Shown: positions 1-7,859 of the stretch, piece by piece
Layout of the letters: each line of letters begins with the position of its first letter
Position numbering within the stretch: position 1 is the first letter of the stretch
NCBI GenBank assembly: GCA_964561005.1
Contig: CAZLNO010000023.1
Span: forward strand, 1-39,121
Source of the DNA: CAZLNO01 sp964561005
Lineage (GTDB): Bacteria > Pseudomonadota > Alphaproteobacteria > Kiloniellales > Rhodovibrionaceae
DNA: 39,121 nt
Direction of reading: 5' to 3'
The notes under the pieces: model-generated
Told to the model about the DNA's origin: nothing
Seen by the model: only the letters and a program-made list of their open reading frames with translations
Database searches by the model: none
Made by a program: the position numbers and the translations under genes

Positions 1-237
1 TACAACAACTATCCCCTGGTGCTTCAGGAAGCCCTGGCCGGCAAGGGCGTGGCCCCGGGCTGGCGTCCGCTCGTCGACGGCCTGGTGAGCCAGGGCGCGC
101 TGATTCCCGTGGGTCCGCGGGTGGAGGCGGCTGACATGGGCTATTACCTGGTCTGGCCCGACCGCGAGCCGGCCCGCCGACTGGCGCCCGCCCTGCAAGC
201 CTGGTTCGAGGCCGGATTTCAGGACTCCTCGACGTGA
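1..237 (+). CDS. LysR-family transcriptional regulator, C-terminal fragment
   Basis: The reading frame is open from base 1 and ends at TGA 235-237, so only the last 78 residues of a larger protein are visible. They resemble the end of the effector-binding domain of GcvA-like LysR regulators, with a 'GVAPGWRPLVDGLVSQG' stretch near residue 16 and a 'GYYLVWP' stretch later. LysR proteins bind DNA through an N-terminal helix-turn-helix, which would lie outside the window. The target genes cannot be inferred from this end. The gene is followed by about 120 bases without a supported gene and then by the end of a convergent XRE regulator. Family assignment is fairly confident. The GcvA-like sub-assignment is a guess from the GWRPLV motif. 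Confidence 0.75.
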   Translation, partial: YNNYPLVLQEALAGKGVAPGWRPLVDGLVSQGALIPVGPRVEAADMGYYLVWPDREPARRLAPALQAWFEAGFQDSST

Positions 238-359
238 ATGCGCCCGTTCCGGCGAGCGGCGCCAAAGCTCGCCGGCGGCGGCCCGCGGCCGGGACTTCAC
301 GACGGCCGACGGGTGCTCCGGCCTCGGCATCCATCCGAGCGCGCCGGGCCGCGGCCGGG

Positions 360-1196
360 CTAGAGCGAGGTTGCCGGGTTGGCGCGCGGCTCGGCGCGCA
401 GCACCGAGTGGGCGGCGGAAATCCTGTTCTCGATGCCTTCCAGGATGTCGGGCTGGATCGCGCCGGAGCCGGGCGGGAACAGCCCGCAAGCGCGCAGGGC
501 GGCGCGCAGGTCCACCGCGCGGCCGAGGAATTCCATGACGACGCGCGCGCTGGCGGGCTGGTGGGCCTCGCTGCCCGAGACCCCGAGCAGCAGGCCCGAT
601 AGCGTCGAGACACGGTTCAAATAGCTTGGATAGAGGATGGTCTGGGAAATCTCGTTGCCCATGATCGTCTCGAAGTCGATCATATGGATGCGCTCGCCGA
701 TGGGCAGGACGAGGCCGGTGTACTTGAAGGTGAAGGGCCGCTGCCCGTCGCCGCGGCGCAGCTTCTCGACAGTCTTGTACAACGTCCGCCCCTGAAAGGG
801 ATACACCGATACGAGGGAGCGCAGCACGTAGCCGGGCGTCGAGAACGAGTAGAAGTACTTGAAATAATAGCCGCAGTACTTGCTCAGCTCCGACTGCCGC
901 CGCTTGCCCCGGTCGACGTAGCGCTCGATGGTCCGCAGCACCGGATCGCGCGTCGGATTGGCGGCCGGGCGCAGACGGATCAGCGCGGCGAAGCGGTCGG
1001 CCGGCAGCAGCAGCTCGTGCGGTTCGACGCCAAAGAAATCGCAGATCTTCTGCAAGTTGTGCTGGGCCGGCCGGCTCTGCCCGGACAGGTATTTCGTGAA
1101 CTGCTGCCGGTTGATGTTCAGCCGCCGGCACACGTCGGCGATGGGGCCGTGATAGCTGCACAGCAGGCGCAGGTTTTCGGCGAAATCCGGACTCAT
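360..1196 (-). CDS. XRE-type HTH transcriptional regulator with a large C-terminal domain
   Basis: About 278 residues from the ATG at 1196. An upstream in-frame ATG at 1208 (four residues longer) is equally possible, and neither has a clear ribosome binding site. Residues 1-60 form a Cro/C1-type helix-turn-helix with 'ADVCRRLNINRQQFTKYLSG' as the recognition region, followed by 'ICDFFGVEPHELL'. The remaining roughly 200 residues are a separate domain that I do not recognise by name, possibly for effector sensing. The gene is divergent from the liv-type binding-protein gene at 1424. The 227-bp region between them is therefore a natural place for its operator, and it contains an 8-bp inverted repeat. 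A role in regulating the amide/amino-acid uptake genes is inferred from position only. Confidence 0.8.
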   Translation of the reverse strand: MSPDFAENLRLLCSYHGPIADVCRRLNINRQQFTKYLSGQSRPAQHNLQKICDFFGVEPHELLLPADRFAALIRLRPAANPTRDPVLRTIERYVDRGKRRQSELSKYCGYYFKYFYSFSTPGYVLRSLVSVYPFQGRTLYKTVEKLRRGDGQRPFTFKYTGLVLPIGERIHMIDFETIMGNEISQTILYPSYLNRVSTLSGLLLGVSGSEAHQPASARVVMEFLGRAVDLRAALRACGLFPPGSGAIQPDILEGIENRISAAHSVLRAEPRANPATSL

Positions 1197-1339
1197 GCGG
1201 GCGAGCATAAATGAAGACGCGAACAGACGCGAGTCGAACTGCAGGCCGCGCCTGGTTCGCCGAAACAGGAGGATTGCTGGCGCCCGCGCGGCGCCGTCAA
1301 ACTGTCCTCGGGAATGCGGCAAGAAGAACCTGCCGCCGC

Positions 1340-1381
1340 AAGGTGGAACGTGTCATCATTCTTGCCGGCACTGTCCACCTT
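1340..1381. promoter_or_regulatory. Inverted repeat in the divergent XRE/binding-protein intergenic region
   Basis: AAGGTGGA at 1340-1347 is the perfect reverse complement of TCCACCTT at 1374-1381, leaving 26 bases between the arms. The pair lies 43-84 bases upstream of the ATG at 1424 and between two divergent genes. It could be a two-site operator for the XRE regulator or a leader hairpin. No convincing -35/-10 pair was found beside it. Confidence 0.3.
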
Positions 1382-1423
1382 TTCGTTATCGCGACATGGA
1401 ACGAAACAGAGAGGAGCAGGGAG

Positions 1424-2641
1424 ATGCGTAACACGCGATTGATGGCGGGGGCCATGGCCCTGGCGCTGGGCGTCGCCGCCGGCGGCGCGGCGGCGCAGGA
1501 CAGCATCAAGATCGGCGGCATCGCGCCGCTGTCGCCGCCGGGCGGCGTGCAGACCGGCGAATCGCTGCGCGACGGCATGCGGGTCGCCGCGCAGGAGCTG
1601 AACGACAACGGCGGCGTCCTGGGCAAGTCCGTGGAGCTGATCGTGGAGGACACCTCCGGCGTGCCCGAGAAGGGCGTGGCGGCCTTCGAGCGCCTGGCCA
1701 CCAAGGAGGACGTGGTGGCGGTCACCGGCAGCGCGCACAGCGCCGTCTGCGCCGCCGTCGGGCCGGTCGCCGAGAAGCACAACACGGCCTTCGTGGCCGG
1801 CGAGTGCTGGGCGGACAACGTGACGGCCGCGCAGATCCCGGAGGTCTTCCGCATCACGGTGGCCAACTCGCTCGTCTACACCGTGGCCTCCGACTGGGTG
1901 AAGGAGGTCGGCTTCGAGCATGTGGCGATCATCGCGGAGAACTCCGACTGGGGCTTCGGCGTCATCGACATCTTCACCAACAACCTGAAGGAGGCGGGCA
2001 TCAAGGTCACCTCCTTCAGCGCCGAGCGCACCGTCAACGACTTCACCCCGCAACTGCTGCAGTTGAAGCGGATGGACCCGCGCCCGGACCTGCTGGTGGC
2101 GGGCTTCACGGGGTCCGGCCTGCTGCTGATGCTGCGCCAGGCGTATGACCTCGATCTGGCGCCGACGGCGGAAACGGCGGTGTTCGCGGCGGGCGCCGAC
2201 GTGCTGGAGCCGGAGTTCTGGAACGTCATGGGCGACAACGGGGTTCATGTGATCGGCAACCCGGCCGGCCTGCCCGGCAAGCCGGACACCGAAATCGGGC
2301 GCCAGTTCGGCAAGGCCTACAAGGAGCTGACCGGCCGTCCCGCCAACGCGGTGGCGATGGAGGGCTACGACGGCGTGATGGTGATCGCCGAGGCCATCGA
2401 GAAGGCGGGCTCGACAGACCGCGAGGCCATCCAGGAGGCCCTGCGCGAGCTGCGCTGGGACGGCACCCGCGGCACCATCTATTTCCCGCAAACGAAGGAG
2501 CCGGCCTGGGCCTATCAGCAGTGGCCCGAGGTCCCGATCTTCGTCATCCAGTACACCGAGCCGAACCAGTCGCCCAGCAACGCCGCCATCCTCTGGCCGC
2601 GCAAGCTGGCGACGACGGACGAGCTGCTGCTGAAGCCCTGA
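1424..2641 (+). CDS. Branched-chain amino acid/amide-type ABC transporter substrate-binding protein
   Basis: A periplasmic type 1 solute-binding protein (Peripla_BP_6/LivK-like) of 405 residues that would deliver a ligand to a LivHMGF-type permease. The ATG at 1424 is chosen because a strong purine-rich site (GAGGAGCAGG) lies just upstream and because a signal peptide begins there: positive residues, a hydrophobic core at residues 7-20, and predicted cleavage after AAA near residue 24. The mature start 'IKIGGIAPLSPPGGVQTGESLRDGM' region is typical of the family. The gene converges on livF, and a repeat element separates them. The binding protein is thus encoded apart from its likely permease, on the opposite strand. 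The ligand may be an amino acid, amide or urea-like compound; the neighbouring amidase favours an amide, but this is inference. Confidence 0.88.
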   Translation: MRNTRLMAGAMALALGVAAGGAAAQDSIKIGGIAPLSPPGGVQTGESLRDGMRVAAQELNDNGGVLGKSVELIVEDTSGVPEKGVAAFERLATKEDVVAVTGSAHSAVCAAVGPVAEKHNTAFVAGECWADNVTAAQIPEVFRITVANSLVYTVASDWVKEVGFEHVAIIAENSDWGFGVIDIFTNNLKEAGIKVTSFSAERTVNDFTPQLLQLKRMDPRPDLLVAGFTGSGLLLMLRQAYDLDLAPTAETAVFAAGADVLEPEFWNVMGDNGVHVIGNPAGLPGKPDTEIGRQFGKAYKELTGRPANAVAMEGYDGVMVIAEAIEKAGSTDREAIQEALRELRWDGTRGTIYFPQTKEPAWAYQQWPEVPIFVIQYTEPNQSPSNAAILWPRKLATTDELLLKP

Positions 2642-2781
2642 TATCACCAGGCAAATGAATCGACTCAAGGGCCTCGTCCTTCGACAACCTCAGGACGAGG
2701 CCCTCATGCTGAGCCTGTCGGACACGAAGGCGACGCCCTTGGGCGTCAAGGACGAGTCCAATCAAACGTCGGGTGGTATCA
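2639..2781. repeat. MITE-like dispersed repeat, copy A
   Basis: This 143-bp element starts at the TGA stop of the binding-protein gene and ends just before the livF stop. Its ends are inverted copies (TGATATCACC at the left; the reverse complement of the right end reads TGATACCACC). Inside is a degenerate palindrome: CTTCGACAACCTCAG at 2679-2693 against CTGAGCCTGTCG at 2709-2720. Read in reverse complement it aligns along both ends with copy B at 31810-31930, including the shared string CGACGTTTGAT. It may also act as a bidirectional terminator between the two convergent genes. Confidence 0.7.
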
Positions 2782-2786
2782 GATCC

Positions 2787-3503
2787 TCAAAGCAGCCACT
2801 CCGCCATCCGCGCGCGGTGCTCGGCGTCGAACTCGGCGCGGGTGCCCTCCAGCTTGTTGCGGCCCAGTTCGAGGACATAGACGTAGTCGGCCGCGTCGAT
2901 GCCGGCGAGGATGTTCTGGTCGACCATCAGGATGGTCTTGCCCGCCTGGCTCACCAGCTCGCGCAGCCGGGCATAGACCGCGTCCGCCCGCTTGGGGTCC
3001 AGGCCCACCGTGGGCTCGTCGATCAGGATCAGCTCCGGCTCGCTCATCAGCGCCCGCTCGATCTCCATGAGGCGCTGCTGGCCGCCGGACAGCAGCCCCG
3101 CCTTGCGGTCGCGGAACTCGCGCAGATAGGGCGCGCGGTCCATGCAGGCCTCGATGGCGCGCTGCCGGCGCGGGCGGTCCCGGTGAAAGCTCCAGGTGCC
3201 CATCTCCAGGTTCTCCAGCACCGTCATCTGGGGAAAGATGGCATGCCGCTGGGCGATATAGGCGATGCCGTGACGCACCAGATCGCGCGTGGCCACTCGC
3301 GTCAGGTCCGCGTCGTTGTAGCGGATGCTGCCGGCATGGGGACGCAACTGGCCGATGATCGCCTTCAGCAGGGTCGACTTGCCGACGCCGTTGGCGCCGA
3401 TGATCGTCGTGAGCTGGCCGTCCCGCGCCCGCACCGAGACCCCCTGCAGGATGTCGATGTCCCGCGTGTAGCCGGCGTGGATGTCGTCGACCTCAAGACT
3501 CAT
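2787..3503 (-). CDS. livF: High-affinity branched-chain amino acid-type ABC transporter ATP-binding protein LivF
   Basis: A cytoplasmic ATPase subunit of 238 residues that powers a LivHM permease. Walker A (GANGVGKS) is at about residues 36-43, the ABC signature LSGGQ at 138-142, and Walker B with 'LIDEPTVGLDP' at 158-170. The length and the 'IAQRHAIFPQMTVLENLEMG' region are typical of LivF rather than LivG. Its ATG lies inside the end of livG (11-base overlap), so it is the last gene of the livH-livM-livG-livF operon and is likely translationally coupled. Specificity for branched-chain amino acids is not proven. Related systems carry urea, amides or other amino acids. Confidence 0.9.
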   Translation of the reverse strand: MSLEVDDIHAGYTRDIDILQGVSVRARDGQLTTIIGANGVGKSTLLKAIIGQLRPHAGSIRYNDADLTRVATRDLVRHGIAYIAQRHAIFPQMTVLENLEMGTWSFHRDRPRRQRAIEACMDRAPYLREFRDRKAGLLSGGQQRLMEIERALMSEPELILIDEPTVGLDPKRADAVYARLRELVSQAGKTILMVDQNILAGIDAADYVYVLELGRNKLEGTRAEFDAEHRARMAEWLL

Positions 3504-4221
3504 GGTGCGTCCCCAGATAGGCGTCCAGCACCTGCGGGTCGTTGCGCACGGCCTCCGGCGCGCCGTCGGCGATCAGCGCCCCGTAGCTGAGCACCGCCAC
3601 GCGGTCGCACAGGCCGAAGATCGAGGTCATGTCGTGGCTGATCAGGACGATCGTCACGCCCTCGGCGTTCCAGGCGCGGATGCGCTCGTGCATGAAGCTC
3701 TTCAATTCCGGGTGCACGCCGCCGAAGGGCTCGTCCAGCAGCACGATCCGCGGGTCCAGCATCATGATGCGGCCGAACTCCAGCAGCTTGCCCTGGCCGC
3801 CCGACAGCGTGTCGGCGCGCGCGTCCGCCAGGCGCGCCAGGTTCAGGTCGGCCAGCACCTGGCGCGCCTTGGCCTCGGCGGTGTCGCGTCGGACGGTGGC
3901 GGCGGTGAGCGCCGGCACCAGCAGGTTCTCCAGCACCGTCAGCCGCCTGAACACCTTGGTCACCTGGAAGGACCGCCCCAGGCCCCGGCGCGCCAGCCAG
4001 GCGGGCGAGCGGCCGTCGATGCGCTCGCCGGACAGCAGGACGCGGCCCCCGTCGGCGCGGTAATAGCCGCCGACGATATTCAGCAGGGTGGTCTTGCCCG
4101 AGCCGTTCGGGCCGATCAGGCCCAGCAGGTCGCCGGCGGCGATGTCCAGGCTGACCCCGTCCAGCGCCGCGATGCCGCCGAAGTGCTTGGTGACCTCTTG
4201 CAGCGACAGCAGGGCCGTCAT
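3493..4221 (-). CDS. livG: Branched-chain amino acid-type ABC transporter ATP-binding protein LivG
   Basis: The second cytoplasmic ATPase of the Liv-type importer, 242 residues. Walker A (GPNGSGKT) is at 37-44, the LSGGQ signature at 139-143, and Walker B (IVLLDEP) at 159-165, followed by 'FGGVHPEL', characteristic of LivG. The ATG at 4221 overlaps the TGA of livM in an ATGA (4218-4221), a common coupling arrangement. Its frame stays open far upstream (to 5217), but that extension lies antiparallel in codon sense to livM and has no protein-like composition, so the short start is right. Confidence 0.9.
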   Translation of the reverse strand: MTALLSLQEVTKHFGGIAALDGVSLDIAAGDLLGLIGPNGSGKTTLLNIVGGYYRADGGRVLLSGERIDGRSPAWLARRGLGRSFQVTKVFRRLTVLENLLVPALTAATVRRDTAEAKARQVLADLNLARLADARADTLSGGQGKLLEFGRIMMLDPRIVLLDEPFGGVHPELKSFMHERIRAWNAEGVTIVLISHDMTSIFGLCDRVAVLSYGALIADGAPEAVRNDPQVLDAYLGTHHES

Positions 4222-5150
4222 CGCCGCCCCCACCACTTCGCGAGCTGCTGGGTCAATAACCCGAAGACCCCGTTCGGCGCGAAGCGCAGCATCAGCATGG
4301 CAATGAGCCCGAAGAGCGCCAGGCGCCACTCGCCCATCTCGCGCAGGGTCTCCAGGACGAGGTGCAGGACCACGCCGCCCAGCGCCGCGTGCAGGATGTT
4401 GGTGAAGCCGCCCACCACGGCCATCGCCAGGACGAAGCCCATCTCCTGGAGCGTCATCATCGACGGCGCGATGAGCTGGATGAAATGCGCGTAGAGCGCG
4501 CCGGCCAGGCCGGCGAAGGCGGTGGAGATGGCAAAGGCGCCGACCTTCCAGGCGGTCACCGCCACGCCCAGGCTGGCGGCGCCGTCCTCGTCCTCGCGGA
4601 TCGCCTGGAAGAACAGCCCGATGCGCGAGCGCAGCAGCAGCCACATGGCGCCGAGGCTGACCGCGAGGAAGCCCAGGAAAGCGTAGTAATAGGCCCAGGT
4701 GCCGCCGCCGGGCAGCAAGGGGGCCGCGTCGAGGCCCAGGCTGCCCTTGGTGACCCGGTGCTCGGCCGTAATGGCGATGCGCAGGATCTCGCCGAACGCG
4801 ATCGTGGTGAGGCCCAGGTAGGGGCCGTGCATGCGCAGCGACAGCCAGCCGATGAAAACCCCCATGGCGCCGGCCACCAGCATGGCCAGCACCAGCCCCA
4901 GCACGACCGGCAGGTCCAGGTGCAGCACCGCCAGGGTCGAGCTGTAGGCGCCCAGGCCGCTCATCGCCGCCTGCGCGAAGCTGATCCGGCCGACATAGCC
5001 GACCAGCAGCGACCAGCTCGCCGCCAGCAGCGCATAGTAGAAGGCGACGGTCATGGTATGCAGCCAGTACTCGTCCGGTCGCAGGAGCGGCAGGACCAGC
5101 AGCACGATGGCCGCCACGCCGGCCAGCAGGGCTTCGGGCCGCTGGCTCAT
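4218..5150 (-). CDS. livM: Branched-chain amino acid-type ABC transporter permease LivM
   Basis: A polytopic inner-membrane permease of 310 residues. The family hallmarks 'ASWSLLVGYVGRISFAQAA' (about 44-62) and 'GLTTIAFGEILRI' are present, along with multiple hydrophobic segments. It pairs with LivH to form the translocation channel. The ATG at 5150 overlaps the livH stop as ATGA (5147-5150). An upstream in-frame extension to 6263 is rejected because it would read through the whole of livH in another frame. The end 'LTQQLAKWWGRR' is a normal cytoplasmic tail. Confidence 0.9.
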   Translation of the reverse strand: MSQRPEALLAGVAAIVLLVLPLLRPDEYWLHTMTVAFYYALLAASWSLLVGYVGRISFAQAAMSGLGAYSSTLAVLHLDLPVVLGLVLAMLVAGAMGVFIGWLSLRMHGPYLGLTTIAFGEILRIAITAEHRVTKGSLGLDAAPLLPGGGTWAYYYAFLGFLAVSLGAMWLLLRSRIGLFFQAIREDEDGAASLGVAVTAWKVGAFAISTAFAGLAGALYAHFIQLIAPSMMTLQEMGFVLAMAVVGGFTNILHAALGGVVLHLVLETLREMGEWRLALFGLIAMLMLRFAPNGVFGLLTQQLAKWWGRR

Positions 5151-6049
5151 GCCCGGCGCTCCCGGGCGCCGAACAGGCCCTGCGGACGCAGCAGCAGCAC
5201 CAGGACCAGCAGGACAAGCCCGTAGGCGTCCTTGTAGGCCAGCGCGCGCGTGGTGTCGGGGATCAGCACGGTCGCCAGGTTCTCGACCTGGCCAAGCAGC
5301 AGCGCGCCGATGATGGCGCCGGGGATCGATCCCAGCCCGCCCAGCACGACGACGACGTAGGCCTTGACCACCGGGATCACGCCCATCGTCGGCGTCACGT
5401 TGAACACCGGGCCGATCAGCGCGCCCGCCGCCCCGGCCAGCGCCGCCCCGACGCCGAAGGCGAACATCGAGACCCGGTCGACATGGACGCCCATGACCTC
5501 GGCCGCCGCGCGGTCCTGGCTGACCGCGCGCACGGCCTTGCCGGCCCAGGTGTAGCGTAGCACGACCAGCACCAGCGCGATCAGCAGCACGCCGACCACC
5601 GCGGCCGTCAGGCGGTCGCCGCTGACGATGAGCGCCCCGACCTCGATGCTGCCGCGCGAAATCGGCGGCGGGCGCTGCGGCCACGGCCCGAACACGCTCA
5701 GCGCCAGGTTCTGCAGGAAAATGGCCAGGGCGAAGGTGATCATGATGGCGTATTCGTCCGGCCGGTCGACCTTGCCCTGGTAGACCGGCTTGACCAGCGA
5801 GGTCTCCAGCGCCGCGCCGACGCAGAACAGCACCACCACCGCGCCCGCCACCCCGAGCACCGGCGGCAGGCCCAGCGACGCCAGCAGGAGGTAATAGGCG
5901 TAGCCGCCCAGCATGTACAACTCGCCGTGCGCGAAGTTCACGATCCGCAGCACGCCGAAGATGATCGACAGGCCGAGCGCCGTCAGCGCGTAGAAAATGC
6001 TGATGATCAGCCCGTTGAGAACTTGCTCGCCCAGGGCCACCAGGCTCAT
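5147..6049 (-). CDS. livH: Branched-chain amino acid-type ABC transporter permease LivH
   Basis: A polytopic inner-membrane permease of 300 residues, first gene of the four-gene permease operon. The motif 'GLSIIFGVLRIVNFAHGELY' (about 25-45) is diagnostic for LivH, and 'VVVLGGLGSIPGAIIGALLLG' is the conserved loop near the C-terminus. The ATG at 6049 follows a weak site (GGTGACGCGGG). The region 6050-6281 upstream separates it from the divergent amidase and should hold both promoters. The likely partner binding protein is the one at 1424-2641, though it is not part of this transcript. Confidence 0.9.
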   Translation of the reverse strand: MSLVALGEQVLNGLIISIFYALTALGLSIIFGVLRIVNFAHGELYMLGGYAYYLLLASLGLPPVLGVAGAVVVLFCVGAALETSLVKPVYQGKVDRPDEYAIMITFALAIFLQNLALSVFGPWPQRPPPISRGSIEVGALIVSGDRLTAAVVGVLLIALVLVVLRYTWAGKAVRAVSQDRAAAEVMGVHVDRVSMFAFGVGAALAGAAGALIGPVFNVTPTMGVIPVVKAYVVVVLGGLGSIPGAIIGALLLGQVENLATVLIPDTTRALAYKDAYGLVLLVLVLLLRPQGLFGARERRA

Positions 6050-6281
6050 CCCGCGTCACCTTTCCTTTTGTGCTGTCCGGGGCGTTGGCAAGGATTGCGG
6101 AGGCCGGGGCGCCGGCGCAATGCCTTTTCGACGGTCCGAAGACGCAAAACGATGCGCCGCGCGCTGCAACCCGCGTCGTTTCGACCCACCTTTCCCGCTG
6201 GGGGTGCCAGGGACGGCGGCGATAGACTGGCACGGCCCGATCCGAACCGAAGCGCAACGGCACGCCCCCGGAGCAAAAGCC

Positions 6282-7637
6282 TTGGCGAAGTCATCCCCGC
6301 CGAACCCCACGGACGATCCGATCCGCACGGTGGCCGCCGCCCGCGCCGCCGCCCTGGCGAAGGCGAACGGCGCGCGGGCCGTGCTGGACGCCAGCCTCGC
6401 GCGCATCGCCGAGCGGGACGGACAACTCGGCGCCTGGGTCGCCCTCGACCGCACGCGGGCGGAAGGCACCGCGGCGCGGCGCGACATCAGCACGGCCGCC
6501 GGCGCCCCGCCGGGGCCGCTGCACGGCGTGCCACTCGGCCTGAAGGACCTGACCCAGTTCGCCGAACAGCCGAACTCCTTCGGTTCGAAAGCGTGGCCGC
6601 GGACTCCGGCGACGCGGGACGCGCCGGTGGTGCGCCGTCTGGAAGCCGCCGGCGCGGTGGTGATCGGCACCACCCAACTGGTCGAGTTCGCCTTCGGTAG
6701 CTGGGGCACCAACGCCGTCATGGGCACGCCGCGCAATCCCCGGGACATGCGGTGCCGCCGGGTGCCCGGCGGCTCGTCCAGCGGATCGGCGGTGGCGGTC
6801 GCCGGTGGCATGGTGCCGGCCGCGCTCGGCAGCGACACCGGCGGCTCGGTGCGCATTCCCGCCGCGCTGTGCGGCGTCGTGGGCTTCAAGCCAACGGTCG
6901 GCGTGGTGCCGATGCAGGGCGTGCTGCCGCTCAGCCCGACGCTGGACACCCTGGGGCCGCTGACCGCTACCGTGGCCGACGCCGCCACGCTGTACGCCGC
7001 GATGGCCGAACTGCCGGCGCCGCCCGCGGCCTCGGCCGCGCCGGAATTGGCCGGCGAGCGCATCGCCCTCGTGGCGCCGGAGCAGTGGGGCGAGGTCGCC
7101 CCCGATGTCGCCACGGCCGTCTTCCGCGCCGCCGTGCGACTGCGCGAGCAGGGCCTTGTCGTGGAGGAGGTCCCGCTGCCGGAGACGCTGGCGCGCTATC
7201 AGGCGCTGAACGGCACCATCATGGCGGCGGAAGCCTACGGCCATCTGCGCGACATCGTGGAGGACCCCGGCGCCCCGATGGACGAGAACGTGCGCCGCCG
7301 CATCCTGGCCGGGCGGGATATCGGGGCGACGGCGCTGGCCGAGGCCCGGCGCGCCCGCGAGCAGGCCATTGCCGCGTTCCGGCGGGACTACCAGGGCTAT
7401 GCGGCGTTTCTGCTGCCGACCACGCCCGACACGGCGATCCCCCTGGCCGAGGTGGATGAAGACCGGATCCCCATGTCGCGCCTGACCCGCTTCGCCAACT
7501 ATCTGGACCTGGCCGCCCTCTCGCTGCCCTTTGGAGAGTGCCGGGGCGGCCTGCCGATCGGGGTGCAGCTCGCCGCCTTCGGGCCGGCGACGCACAAGCT
7601 GTTCGCCCTGGCCGCACGGCTGGAGTCGACGGCATAA
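6282..7637 (+). CDS. Amidase-signature family amidase
   Basis: A cytoplasmic hydrolase of about 451 residues that would release ammonia from amides. The Ser-cisSer-Lys catalytic set is visible: Lys in 'GLKDL' at about residue 88, the Gly/Ser-rich 'PGGSSSGSA' at 162-170, and the nucleophile Ser in 'SDTGGSVRIPA' at about 189. The start is uncertain. A TTG at 6282 with GGAG nine bases upstream puts the protein at the usual N-terminus; an ATG at 6120 is in frame, but the added 54 residues are arginine-rich and not family-like. It is divergent from livH and co-directional with the peptide transporter that starts 222 bases downstream. Substrate unknown; it could equally be annotated as a glutamyl-tRNA amidotransferase subunit A-like protein. 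Confidence 0.85.
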   Translation: MAKSSPPNPTDDPIRTVAAARAAALAKANGARAVLDASLARIAERDGQLGAWVALDRTRAEGTAARRDISTAAGAPPGPLHGVPLGLKDLTQFAEQPNSFGSKAWPRTPATRDAPVVRRLEAAGAVVIGTTQLVEFAFGSWGTNAVMGTPRNPRDMRCRRVPGGSSSGSAVAVAGGMVPAALGSDTGGSVRIPAALCGVVGFKPTVGVVPMQGVLPLSPTLDTLGPLTATVADAATLYAAMAELPAPPAASAAPELAGERIALVAPEQWGEVAPDVATAVFRAAVRLREQGLVVEEVPLPETLARYQALNGTIMAAEAYGHLRDIVEDPGAPMDENVRRRILAGRDIGATALAEARRAREQAIAAFRRDYQGYAAFLLPTTPDTAIPLAEVDEDRIPMSRLTRFANYLDLAALSLPFGECRGGLPIGVQLAAFGPATHKLFALAARLESTA

Positions 7638-7859
7638 CGAACCGGGTGCCGGGCGGTGGTCGATGCCGGCCTGTCCGCGGCGCCTTCTCAATCCGCCTCT
7701 TTCGACATACCCTGTCGCCGTGCTGCCTGGTTAAGAAAACCCAGACGCCAGGGCAGGACCGCCCATCTCCGGCGGCACGGGCGGGACCGATCCGGCCCCG
7801 CACGAACACGGAAGCCGACCGCCAAGGCGGCGGCGCGTAAAACTGGAAAGGGAAGGCTG

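Noticed and set aside
234..602. Short open frames after the LysR fragment on the + strand
   Set aside because: They are largely antisense to the XRE gene, have alanine/arginine-rich content, and have no ribosome binding site.
1193..2668. Open frame of 491 codons on the minus strand over the binding-protein gene
   Set aside because: It is antisense to a gene with a clear signal peptide and ribosome binding site. The product is arginine-, histidine- and leucine-rich with no domain.
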